Assembly: GCF_040744945.1 (NCBI RefSeq) | Contig: NZ_CP160453.1 | Location: forward strand, 744,001 to 808,000 | Reading direction: 5' to 3' | DNA length: 64,000 bases | Source: Saccharothrix sp. HUAS TT1 | GTDB lineage: Bacteria > Actinomycetota > Actinomycetes > Mycobacteriales > Pseudonocardiaceae | Shown here: piece after piece, positions 58,046 through 64,000 of the stretch | How the letters are laid out: every line of letters begins with the position of its first letter | Position numbering within the stretch: the stretch's first letter is position 1 | Position numbers and translations under genes: made by a program | The notes under the pieces: model-generated | Database searches by the model: none | What the model was told of the DNA's origin: nothing | Seen by the model: the letters and a program-made list of their open reading frames with translations, nothing else

Positions 58046-58657
58046 CTAGCCGTCAAGTTTCCGGGCCACGGGGGCGTTCCACCGGCGCCACAGCGCGAGC
58101 AGCCGCAGGCCGACGATGACCGCCGAGCCGACCAGCGTCACGGGCACCGCGGGCAGGCCCAGGTAGTCGCCGAACGCCACCACGACCGCGCCGCACAGCG
58201 CCGCCACCGCGTAGATCTCCCGGCGCAGGACCAGCGGGATCTCCCGCAGCAGCACGTCCCGCAGCGCGCCGCCGCCGATGCCGGTGGTCATCCCGACCAG
58301 GCACGCCGCGTACGGCGGCGCGCCGAGCCCGAGCGCCGTCGTGGTGCCCGCGGTGACGAACAGGCCGAGCCCGACGGCGTCGAGCAGCAGCACGGCCCGC
58401 CGCAGCCTGGCCACGGTCGGGTGAAACCAGAACACCACCAGTCCGGTGACACCCGCCACGGCGAGGTAGGGCCAGCTCACCAGCGCCGCCGGCGGGTGCA
58501 CGCCGAGCAGCACGTCCCGGATGATCCCGCCGCCCAGCGCGGTGGTCAGCGCCAGCACGATGACGCCGAACACGTCCAGCCGCGCGTGCACCGCCGCCAC
58601 CGCGCCGGAGGCGGCGAACGCGGCGATGCCGACCAGTTCCAACGCGGTGAGCAGCAC
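58046..58657 (-). CDS. Trimeric intracellular cation channel (TRIC/UPF0126) family protein
   Basis: A 203-residue membrane protein with seven helices and two copies of the family repeat: VIVLALTTALGGGIIRDVLLGVHPPAAL and ACLVGMTTGIGGGALRDVLLREIPLVLR, each with a GGG-RD motif. Bacterial homologues of TRIC conduct potassium or other ions. GTG at 58657, 11 bases after the Eis-like stop, so it is likely translated from the same message. Confidence 0.9.
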   Translation of the reverse strand: MLLTALELVGIAAFAASGAVAAVHARLDVFGVIVLALTTALGGGIIRDVLLGVHPPAALVSWPYLAVAGVTGLVVFWFHPTVARLRRAVLLLDAVGLGLFVTAGTTTALGLGAPPYAACLVGMTTGIGGGALRDVLLREIPLVLRREIYAVAALCGAVVVAFGDYLGLPAVPVTLVGSAVIVGLRLLALWRRWNAPVARKLDG

Positions 58658-58668
58658 GGCTGACCAGG

Positions 58669-59799
58669 CTAGAAGTTGTCCGCCAGGCGCGGGACGCCGG
58701 GTGCGCCGACCAGCCGGTCGAGCAGGGCGCCGTCGCCGTCCAGCAGCCCGGCCCGGCGCAGCGCGTGGCTGTCCTGCATCCCGCTGAACCACGGTCCCAG
58801 CGCCCGCGCGTGCAGCCGCACGGCCCCGCTGCCGCCGGCCTCGACGCGCACCCGGCCGTCCTCGACGACCAGCCGCCGCCGTCCCGCGTGCCACGGCGCG
58901 TGCGGGTCGACCACGTCGAGGTCCACCGCCGCGGGCTTCAGCCACGCCGCCGCGGGCCATCCCCGCGCCGCCACGGCCGCCGCCAGGTCCACCACCCGCA
59001 GCAGCCACCCGGACGCGGTGACGCCGTACTCGATCGCCTGGTTCGTCAGCAGCCCGGTGACGGCGGGGTCGGTCACCCGGACGGCCGCCCGGTCCAGCAC
59101 GCCGGCCCAGCTGCCCAGCTCCCGCAGCAGCCCGGCCTGGGTCGCCGCGTCCCGCCCGACCAGGTCGAACACCCGCAGCCGGTCGGCTTCGCGCGACGCC
59201 GTCAGGTACCCGCGCACCTCGCCGTCGTGGCCGGGCACCACGGACACCACGTCCAGCTGCAGCACGTCCGCCACGTCGAACGTCGGCGCGCTGCGGTCGA
59301 CCATCCCGTCCACCGTGGACGCCACGTCGCAGTAGCAGGCGTGCAACGCCGCGAGGTCGCCCTCGACCGCGGGCCGGGCGACGACCCGCTCACCCCGCGG
59401 CACCCGGTCCAGCGGCAGGTCCAGCCACTCGAACACCCCGGCCCGCTCCCACCCGCGCGACCGGTACACCGCGGGCACGGTGGCGAACAGCGCGGACAGC
59501 GCCTGACCCCGCTCCCGCATGTCCGGCAACGCCGCGTCGAGCAGCGCCCCCGCCACCCCGCGCCCCCGCGCGTAGGGGTCGACGGCCACCCCGCAGACAC
59601 CGCCCATGGGCACCGTCGAACCACCCCAGAACTGGTGGAACTCCTTGACCGCGAGCACGCCGGCGAGCCGCCCGTCCAGCTCGGCGGTCAACCCCCGCCG
59701 ACCGGGCCGCAGCGACGGCTCGCCGACCCTCCCGAACGCCACCCGGCGCAGCCGGTCCACCTGCTCGACGTCGTCCTCGGTCAGCTCGCGAATCCGCAC
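58669..59799 (-). CDS. Eis-like GNAT acetyltransferase
   Basis: Eis-type acetyltransferase: N-terminal GNAT domain with GVCGVAVDPYARGRGVAGALLDAAL (acetyl-CoA loop), a second GNAT-like domain and a sterol-carrier-like C-terminal domain starting near SRWLLRVV. The protein ends in Phe (LADNF), whose terminal carboxylate is the general base in Eis. Eis enzymes acetylate aminoglycosides and lysines; the physiological substrate here is unknown. 376 aa, ATG at 59799, ten bases after the dehydrogenase stop. Confidence 0.87.
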   Translation of the reverse strand: MRIRELTEDDVEQVDRLRRVAFGRVGEPSLRPGRRGLTAELDGRLAGVLAVKEFHQFWGGSTVPMGGVCGVAVDPYARGRGVAGALLDAALPDMRERGQALSALFATVPAVYRSRGWERAGVFEWLDLPLDRVPRGERVVARPAVEGDLAALHACYCDVASTVDGMVDRSAPTFDVADVLQLDVVSVVPGHDGEVRGYLTASREADRLRVFDLVGRDAATQAGLLRELGSWAGVLDRAAVRVTDPAVTGLLTNQAIEYGVTASGWLLRVVDLAAAVAARGWPAAAWLKPAAVDLDVVDPHAPWHAGRRRLVVEDGRVRVEAGGSGAVRLHARALGPWFSGMQDSHALRRAGLLDGDGALLDRLVGAPGVPRLADNF

Positions 59800-59809
59800 G
59801 ACACCCTGC

Positions 59810-60643
59810 TTACCAGGTGAAGAAGCCCTGACCGGTCTTCCGGCCGAGGTGACCCGCGGCGACCTTCTCCCGCAGCAGCGCCGGCGGCGCGAACCGCGGC
59901 CCCAGCTCGGCGGCCAGGTGCTCGGCGATGGCCAGCCGCACGTCCAGCCCGACGAGGTCGGTCAGCCGCAGCGGTCCCATCGGCCACCCGTAGCCCAACC
60001 GCATGCCGGTGTCGACGTCCTCGGCGCTCGCGACGCCCTCTTCGAGCATCCTGATCGCCTCCATGCCGACCGCGACGCCGAGCCGCGAGGTGGCGAACCC
60101 GGGCGCGTCCCGCACCTCGATCACGGTCTTGCCCAGCTCCTCGGCCCAGCGGCGGACCCGGGCGACCACGTCGGCGGCCACCCCGTCGTGGCGCACCAGC
60201 TCGACCAGCTGCTGGACCGGCACGGGGTTGAAGAAGTGCATGCCGAGCACGCGCTCGCCGGGCAGCCCCTCGGCCAGCGCCGAGATCGACAGCGACGACG
60301 TGTTGGACGCCAGCACGGCGTCCGGGCACGCCTCGGCGGCGGCCAGGAGCACCTGCCGCTTCAGCCCGATGTCCTCGGGCACGGCCTCGACCACCAGCGC
60401 GGCGCCGCGCCCGACCTGCGTGTCCAGCTTCCCGACCACGGTGAGCCGGTCGAGCAGCCCGCCCGGCGGCACGGCCAGCTTGCCGCGCTCGGCGGCCTTG
60501 GCCAGCGACGCCTCGACCGCGCGCCGCGCTGCCGCAGCCCGATCCGCTCCCGCCTCGACCAGCACCACGTCGTGCCCGCCCGCGAGCAGCAGGTGGGCCA
60601 CGCCGGCGCCCATCGTGCCGCCGCCGATCACCACTGAGATCAC
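59810..60643 (-). CDS. 3-hydroxyacyl-CoA dehydrogenase (hydroxybutyryl-CoA dehydrogenase type)
   Basis: NAD-dependent dehydrogenase of fatty-acid or polyhydroxybutyrate metabolism. NAD site SVVIGGGTMGAGVAHLLL at the N-terminus, NTSSLSISALAEGLPG, the catalytic HFFNPVPVQQLVELV, and C-terminal GPLRLTDLVGLDVRLAIAEHL. 277 aa. GTG at 60643 overlaps the EthD stop by four bases. Confidence 0.92.
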   Translation of the reverse strand: MISVVIGGGTMGAGVAHLLLAGGHDVVLVEAGADRAAAARRAVEASLAKAAERGKLAVPPGGLLDRLTVVGKLDTQVGRGAALVVEAVPEDIGLKRQVLLAAAEACPDAVLASNTSSLSISALAEGLPGERVLGMHFFNPVPVQQLVELVRHDGVAADVVARVRRWAEELGKTVIEVRDAPGFATSRLGVAVGMEAIRMLEEGVASAEDVDTGMRLGYGWPMGPLRLTDLVGLDVRLAIAEHLAAELGPRFAPPALLREKVAAGHLGRKTGQGFFTW

Positions 60644-60960
60644 GGGACCACGACCTCCGCGGCGAACATGGCGACCAGCTCGACCCCGCCGATCTCGGAG
60701 AGGTTCGCGCCGGCGGCCTGCCACTCCGGCGTCTGGAACGCGGCCTTCATGGCGTCGGCGGACTCGAAGTGCATCTCGGCCACGATGTGCGGCTCGTGCT
60801 CGCCGAGGAAACCGGGCGCGAACACCCGCGAGACCTTCGCGACCTCGGCCCGCACCAGGCCCGGCGTGCGCTCGACCAGCGGCAGGTGGGAGGTGAAGTA
60901 CGCCTCGTCGAACGCCTCGACGTCGGCGGGTTTCCGGTACAGCGCGATGTACTTGATCAT
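60640..60960 (-). CDS. EthD-family dimeric alpha/beta barrel protein
   Basis: A 106-residue ferredoxin-like barrel: MIKYIALYRKPADVEAFDEAYFTSHLPLVERTPGL and PHIVAEMHFESADAMKAAFQTPEW are the EthD signature segments. Members take part in ether degradation or polyketide-like ring chemistry; the coupled dehydrogenase suggests acyl-CoA or ring catabolism. ATG at 60960. First gene of the unit; divergent from the phosphatase gene by 54 bases. Confidence 0.88.
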   Translation of the reverse strand: MIKYIALYRKPADVEAFDEAYFTSHLPLVERTPGLVRAEVAKVSRVFAPGFLGEHEPHIVAEMHFESADAMKAAFQTPEWQAAGANLSEIGGVELVAMFAAEVVVP

Positions 60961-61014
60961 GTGACACCTTCCGTCCCGTTTCGTCTGCGAATGTAACACC
61001 GGCACCATGGACGG

Positions 61015-61668
61015 GTGCGGATCATCCTGCTGCGCCACGGGCAGAGCCTGGGCAACGTCGACGAGCTGGCGTACTGCCGCGTCCCCGACCACGCGCTGCC
61101 GCTGACCGAGCTGGGCGAACAGCAGGCCGAGGACGCCGGGCCGCGGGTCAGGGCCATGCTCAACGGCGACCCGGCGGCCGTCTACGTCAGCCCCTACGTG
61201 CGGACCAGGGCCACCCTGCGCGGCCTCGACCTCGGCGACCTGGTCGAGCGCACGGTCGCCGAGCCGCGGCTGCGCGAGCAGGACTGGGGCAACCTCCAGG
61301 ACCCCGTCCAGCAGGAGGTGCTGAAGCACCAGCGCCACGCGTTCGGGCACTTCTTCTTCCGGTTGCCGAACGGCGAGTCCGGCGCGGACGTGGACGACCG
61401 GCTGGCCGCGTTCCTGACCGACCTGGAGCACCGGATGCTCGACCCGGCCCACCCCGGCACGGCGCTGGTGGTGTCGCACGGCCTCACCATCCGGCTGCTG
61501 TGCCGCCGGCTGCTCGGCTGGAGCATCGAGCTGTTCGAGTCGCTGTCCAACCTGGAGACGTGCGAGGACCGCGTCCTCACCCACGACGGCACGACGTGGC
61601 GGCTGGACCGGCCGTTCGACCAGTGGCGGGCGTCCCCGGACGGCGAGACCCAGGGACCGCTGGCCTAG
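61015..61668 (+). CDS. Histidine phosphatase family protein
   Basis: Phosphoglycerate-mutase-like phosphatase. Active-site RHGQSLGN (LLRHGQSLGNVDEL) near the start, a second catalytic region with YVSPYVRTRATLRG, and LVVSHGLTIRLLCRRL with the second histidine. A larger insert follows residue 80. 217 aa, GTG at 61015. Substrate unknown. Confidence 0.92.
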   Translation: MRIILLRHGQSLGNVDELAYCRVPDHALPLTELGEQQAEDAGPRVRAMLNGDPAAVYVSPYVRTRATLRGLDLGDLVERTVAEPRLREQDWGNLQDPVQQEVLKHQRHAFGHFFFRLPNGESGADVDDRLAAFLTDLEHRMLDPAHPGTALVVSHGLTIRLLCRRLLGWSIELFESLSNLETCEDRVLTHDGTTWRLDRPFDQWRASPDGETQGPLA

Positions 61669-62044
61669 CGCTCAGGCCGGGACGACGTCCGCGACCACGC
61701 ACACCACGTTGTCCGGGCCGCCGCGCGCGTTGGCCAGGTCGACCAGCCGCGCCGTCGCCCCCTACCGCACCGCCGTGTGGTCGTGCGTGATCCGGAACAT
61801 CCGGCCGCCGCACGGTCATGGTGGTGCCCTCCCCGGACAGCTGCTCCACGAGGAAGTCGGCGAGGCCGCGCCGGGCGGCGGTGTCCGCCCCGACCCGCGC
61901 CCAGCAGGCGCGCACCTCGGCCGCGGCCTCCGCCGGGTCGAGCTCGCACACCAACCGGATGCGGGCCGGCGGCATGCCGAGCCGGCGCAGCCACGCCACC
62001 AGCCGGGAGGCCCGCGCGAACGCCCCGGTGGTCAGCAGCTCCAC
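61577..62044 (-). CDS. Small helical hypothetical protein, possibly part of a decayed region
   Basis: From a GTG at 62044 the frame encodes ELLTTGAFARASRLVAWLRRLG, then PPARIRLVCELDPAEAAAEVRACW and GLADFLVEQLSGEG, a plausible alpha-helical small protein. After about residue 80 the reading loses coding character and runs through the PP2C remnant and into the end of the phosphatase gene on the other strand. I do not recognise the helical part. It may be a gene whose end was lost with the PP2C deletion. Low certainty. Confidence 0.25.
   Translation of the reverse strand: MELLTTGAFARASRLVAWLRRLGMPPARIRLVCELDPAEAAAEVRACWARVGADTAARRGLADFLVEQLSGEGTTMTVRRPDVPDHARPHGGAVGGDGAAGRPGQRARRPGQRGVRGRGRRPGLSARPAVPGSRRPGTPATGRTAGPAATSCRRG
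61672..61810 (-). pseudogene. Decayed PP2C phosphatase fragment
   Basis: In one minus-strand frame the sequence reads GGRMFRITHDHTAVR, a stop (TAG, 61762-61764), then ATARLVDLANARGGPDNVVC and VVADVVPA to the stop at 61672. The DHTAVR and NARGGPDNV blocks are standard PP2C motifs (mid-domain and C-terminal), but normally about 80 or more residues apart. So a deletion plus a nonsense mutation has left a remnant. No intact PP2C gene exists nearby in the window. Confidence 0.7.
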
Positions 62045-62166
62045 GTCCCCACCCCCTTCCTCGACCGGGCGCCCCGCCCGGCTGGGACCACCGTGCGGCT
62101 TCCCCCGGGGTGAAGGTCAACCCTGGTCGCGGGGCGTCCTCGACACCGCGGGGTGGGCACCGCGCT

Positions 62167-63240
62167 TCACAGCTCCTCCATCTCGTGCCACTCCGAGAAC
62201 GGGTCCGCGAACTCCAGTTCGGGCCCCAACGCCAACTCCTCGTCCGTCGCCAACGCGCCCTCCAGGGCCGCCAGCACGGACTCGCCGCAGTCCCGCACGC
62301 AGACCGCGACGACTTCCTGCCCCCGGTCGCCGAACTCCGGGTCCCACTCCAGCGACGCGAACGCCCGCCGTTCCGGGTCCTCCTCGGACCAGTCGTCCAC
62401 GTCGGCCAGCCACGTGCCGACCGCGCCGACGCCCAGCCCGCCGCCCGCCGACTCCAGCCACATCACCCGGGACGGCTGGCTGATCAACCAGATCCGGCCG
62501 CGCGAGCGCACGACACCGTCCAGCAGCGCGTCCAGGGCGTCGTGCAGCCGCATCGGGTGGAACGGCCGCCGCGCGGTGAACCGCACCACCGACACGCCCG
62601 CCGCCGGTTCCAGGGGCGCGCCGTGCAGCAGCGACCCGAACACGGGCGTGAACCGCCGTCCCACGGGCACCGCCAACAGGGCGCGTGCATCCAAAGAGGA
62701 CAGTTCGAACCTCGGCGTGCCGGGCGCGACCCGGTCCAGCACGGCGGTCAGCACGTCGTCGCCGCCCGGCCCGGTCAGCACCAGCGCGTCGGCGAACTCC
62801 ACCTGTCCGACCACGACCTGCGCCACGGTCCGCTCGTCGGACGGCAACCCGATGCCCCGCTCGCCCAGCGTCACCTCGCCGGTCGCGTCGGCCAGCCACG
62901 TGGCCCGGTCGACCACCGCCACCACCGACTCGACCCGCACCCCCTCCGGCCGCAGCGCCAGGCACACCGCCTCCGGTTCCAGCGCCGGGTCGAGGTCGAG
63001 CACCACCCGGCCGCCCAGCGACGCCAGCAGCGGCAGCAGGTCCTGCCGCAGCGTGCACGACACGCACCCGTGCGCGAGCGCCAGCTCGGTCGGCACGCCG
63101 TCGACCCACCGGCGCACGAGCCCGGACTCCAGCCCCGACAGGTCGTGCCGCACGAGCACCGACCCCGGCGAGGCGCGCCAGACCTCCTCGGCGACGCCGT
63201 GGGCACCCATCCCGGCCACCATAACGACAACGGTTTCCAC
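62167..63240 (-). CDS. mrf: MRF-type CobW-family protein (ribosome hibernation factor recruiter)
   Basis: Matches the mycobacterial MRF/Rv0106 type: ALAHGCVSCTLRQDLLPLL, AQVVVGQVEFADALVLTGP, FTARRPFHPMRLHDALDALLDGVV, RGRIWLISQPSRVMWLESAGGGL and a C-terminal FADPFSEWHE. The Walker A of CobW GTPases is absent: the N-terminus is VVVMVAGMGAHGVAEEVW. In mycobacteria MRF is made under zinc starvation and brings a hibernation factor to zinc-free ribosomes. 357 aa, GTG at 63240. A Zur-type palindrome 12 bases upstream fits zinc control. No paralogous zinc-free ribosomal proteins are in the window. Confidence 0.87.
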   Translation of the reverse strand: METVVVMVAGMGAHGVAEEVWRASPGSVLVRHDLSGLESGLVRRWVDGVPTELALAHGCVSCTLRQDLLPLLASLGGRVVLDLDPALEPEAVCLALRPEGVRVESVVAVVDRATWLADATGEVTLGERGIGLPSDERTVAQVVVGQVEFADALVLTGPGGDDVLTAVLDRVAPGTPRFELSSLDARALLAVPVGRRFTPVFGSLLHGAPLEPAAGVSVVRFTARRPFHPMRLHDALDALLDGVVRSRGRIWLISQPSRVMWLESAGGGLGVGAVGTWLADVDDWSEEDPERRAFASLEWDPEFGDRGQEVVAVCVRDCGESVLAALEGALATDEELALGPELEFADPFSEWHEMEEL

Positions 63241-63251
63241 ACAGCCACCCT

Positions 63252-63272
63252 AAACGACAACGATTGTCGTTT
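63252..63272. promoter_or_regulatory. Zur-box-like operator
   Basis: Perfect arms AAACGACAA and TTGTCGTTT around CGA, 12 bases upstream of the MRF start. It resembles actinobacterial Zur boxes (TGATAATCATTATCA type), and MRF genes are Zur targets in mycobacteria. Confidence 0.78.
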
Positions 63273-63368
63273 CAATGAGGAACCGCCACGCGAGCGCCAC
63301 CACTCAGGCGCACCGACACGCAGGCGTGACCACTGTGGACCGGAAGCAGCGCCGGATCGCCGCCGCCG

Positions 63369-63686
63369 TCAAGAACGCGCGGGAGACGGCGCCGCCGCCC
63401 TGTCCCTCACGAGGCCGCTGAGCGAGGCGGTGCCGGCCACCACCAGCACCGCCAGCGCGGGCCAGTCGGCCACCAGCCGCCCCTCGTCGCCGACCACGAA
63501 GCTCCCGTACAGGCCCCAGCACTGCAGCGCGGTGAGCGCCGCGCCGGCCACCGTCGTCCACCACGACACGACCACCACGACCACCACCAGCAGGAGCAGC
63601 GCGAACACCGGCCAGCTCCCCGCCAGCGCGGTCACCACGACGCCGCCCGCGAAGCCGAGCGCGGACCCGTGCACTGTTCCGACCAT
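63369..63686 (-). CDS. Small membrane protein
   Basis: A 105-residue protein with three hydrophobic segments (GGVVVTALAGSWPVFALLLLVVVVVVVSWW, TALQCWGLYGSFVVG, LAVLVVAGTASLSGLV). No recognised family. ATG at 63686, divergent from bluB by 84 bases. The ~128 bases between its stop and the MRF operator hold nothing recognisable. Confidence 0.62.
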   Translation of the reverse strand: MVGTVHGSALGFAGGVVVTALAGSWPVFALLLLVVVVVVVSWWTTVAGAALTALQCWGLYGSFVVGDEGRLVADWPALAVLVVAGTASLSGLVRDRAAAPSPARS

Positions 63687-63770
63687 GACGGGCCATTCAA
63701 CGCCCGGTTGAGACGGACGCCACCTCCCGCGGACCAGGTTCACCGGATCGCGTGAGGCACGATCGTCCGA

Positions 63771-64000
63771 ATGAGCTTCTACGACGTCCTGCACCGCCGG
63801 AGGGACACCCGGGGCGAGTTCACCGGCGCCCCGATCCGGCCCGAGGTGCTGCGCCGGGTGCTCACCGCCGCGCACGCCGCGCCCAGCGTGGGCCTGTCCC
63901 AGCCGTGGGACTTCATCGTCGTGCGCGACGAGCACACCCGCCGCGCGTTCCGCGACCACGTCCAGGCCGAGCGCAGCGTCTTCGCCGCCGAGCTGGACGC
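63771..64000 (+). CDS. bluB: 5,6-dimethylbenzimidazole synthase (partial)
   Basis: N-terminal 76 residues of BluB, which makes the lower ligand of cobalamin from FMN: SFYDVLHRRRDTRGEFTGAPIRPEVL, LTAAHAAPSVGLSQPWDFIVV. The gene runs off the end of the window. ATG at 63771. No cobalamin riboswitch in the 84-base upstream gap. Confidence 0.9.
   Translation, partial: MSFYDVLHRRRDTRGEFTGAPIRPEVLRRVLTAAHAAPSVGLSQPWDFIVVRDEHTRRAFRDHVQAERSVFAAELD

Noticed and set aside
63687..63770. Possible cobalamin riboswitch upstream of bluB
   Set aside because: The gap of 84 bases is too short and lacks the B12-box.

Overview
The window is chromosomal DNA of a high-GC actinomycete. The evidence is uniformly GC-rich third codon positions, frequent GTG starts, many four-base GTGA/ATGA overlaps, and marker genes such as rpfB, the Glp/GlpR pair, an MRF-type CobW protein, Eis and a SepF/DivIVA-style repeat family. 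The gene content suggests a Pseudonocardiales member (Saccharothrix, Lentzea or Actinosynnema-like); that placement is inference from recall of similar gene orders, not a database result. Most genes are housekeeping or conserved accessory genes. I see no prophage, transposase, CRISPR array or large biosynthetic cluster. Layout 1-25 kb: two proteins made of paired DivIVA-like repeats flank pth and a fatty-acyl-AMP ligase. The minus-strand block metG-tatD-rpfB-rsmA(ksgA)-ispE-abcF is the usual actinobacterial order, but a methionine ABC transporter (metNIQ) with its own S-box (SAM-I) riboswitch sits between rsmA and ispE. A Phd/PIN toxin-antitoxin pair lies between metG and rsmI. Then come a Pmt-type protein O-mannosyltransferase, a PD-(D/E)XK nuclease-like protein, a Ser/Thr kinase with its membrane domain at the N-terminus, a chitin-binding S1 protease with a DasR-type operator, and a cyclase-homology protein paired with a Crp/Fnr regulator. 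Layout 25-38 kb: an endonuclease Q-like PHP domain fused to a UvrD helicase lies beside a P-loop protein whose Walker A lysine is replaced by arginine, both just downstream of tRNA-Ala(CGC). Next come glpR, rimJ, glp/moeA and galU, a 5-formyl-THF cyclo-ligase, an FmdB zinc-ribbon gene with a CIRCE-like operator, a SAF-domain protein, a ~0.55 kb degenerate hairpin repeat array, mscL and a MoaB/MogA protein. Layout 38-64 kb: a surface-glycan/redox cluster (epimerase, two-component system, membrane transferase, GT2, DUF2064, methyltransferase, membrane molybdopterin oxidoreductase); an HtrA protease; a divergent galactoside locus (GH42 beta-galactosidase, DeoR regulator, galT against a sugar ABC importer) with paired operator copies; a secreted NlpC-like protein; an MprAB-like two-component system; an operon with EthD, hydroxyacyl-CoA dehydrogenase, Eis-like acetyltransferase and a TRIC-like channel; a decayed PP2C fragment; a Zur-box-controlled MRF gene; and the start of bluB. 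Several intergenic palindromes (26-bp and 32-bp perfect stems) and a dispersed ~20-bp repeat family are the main non-coding features.
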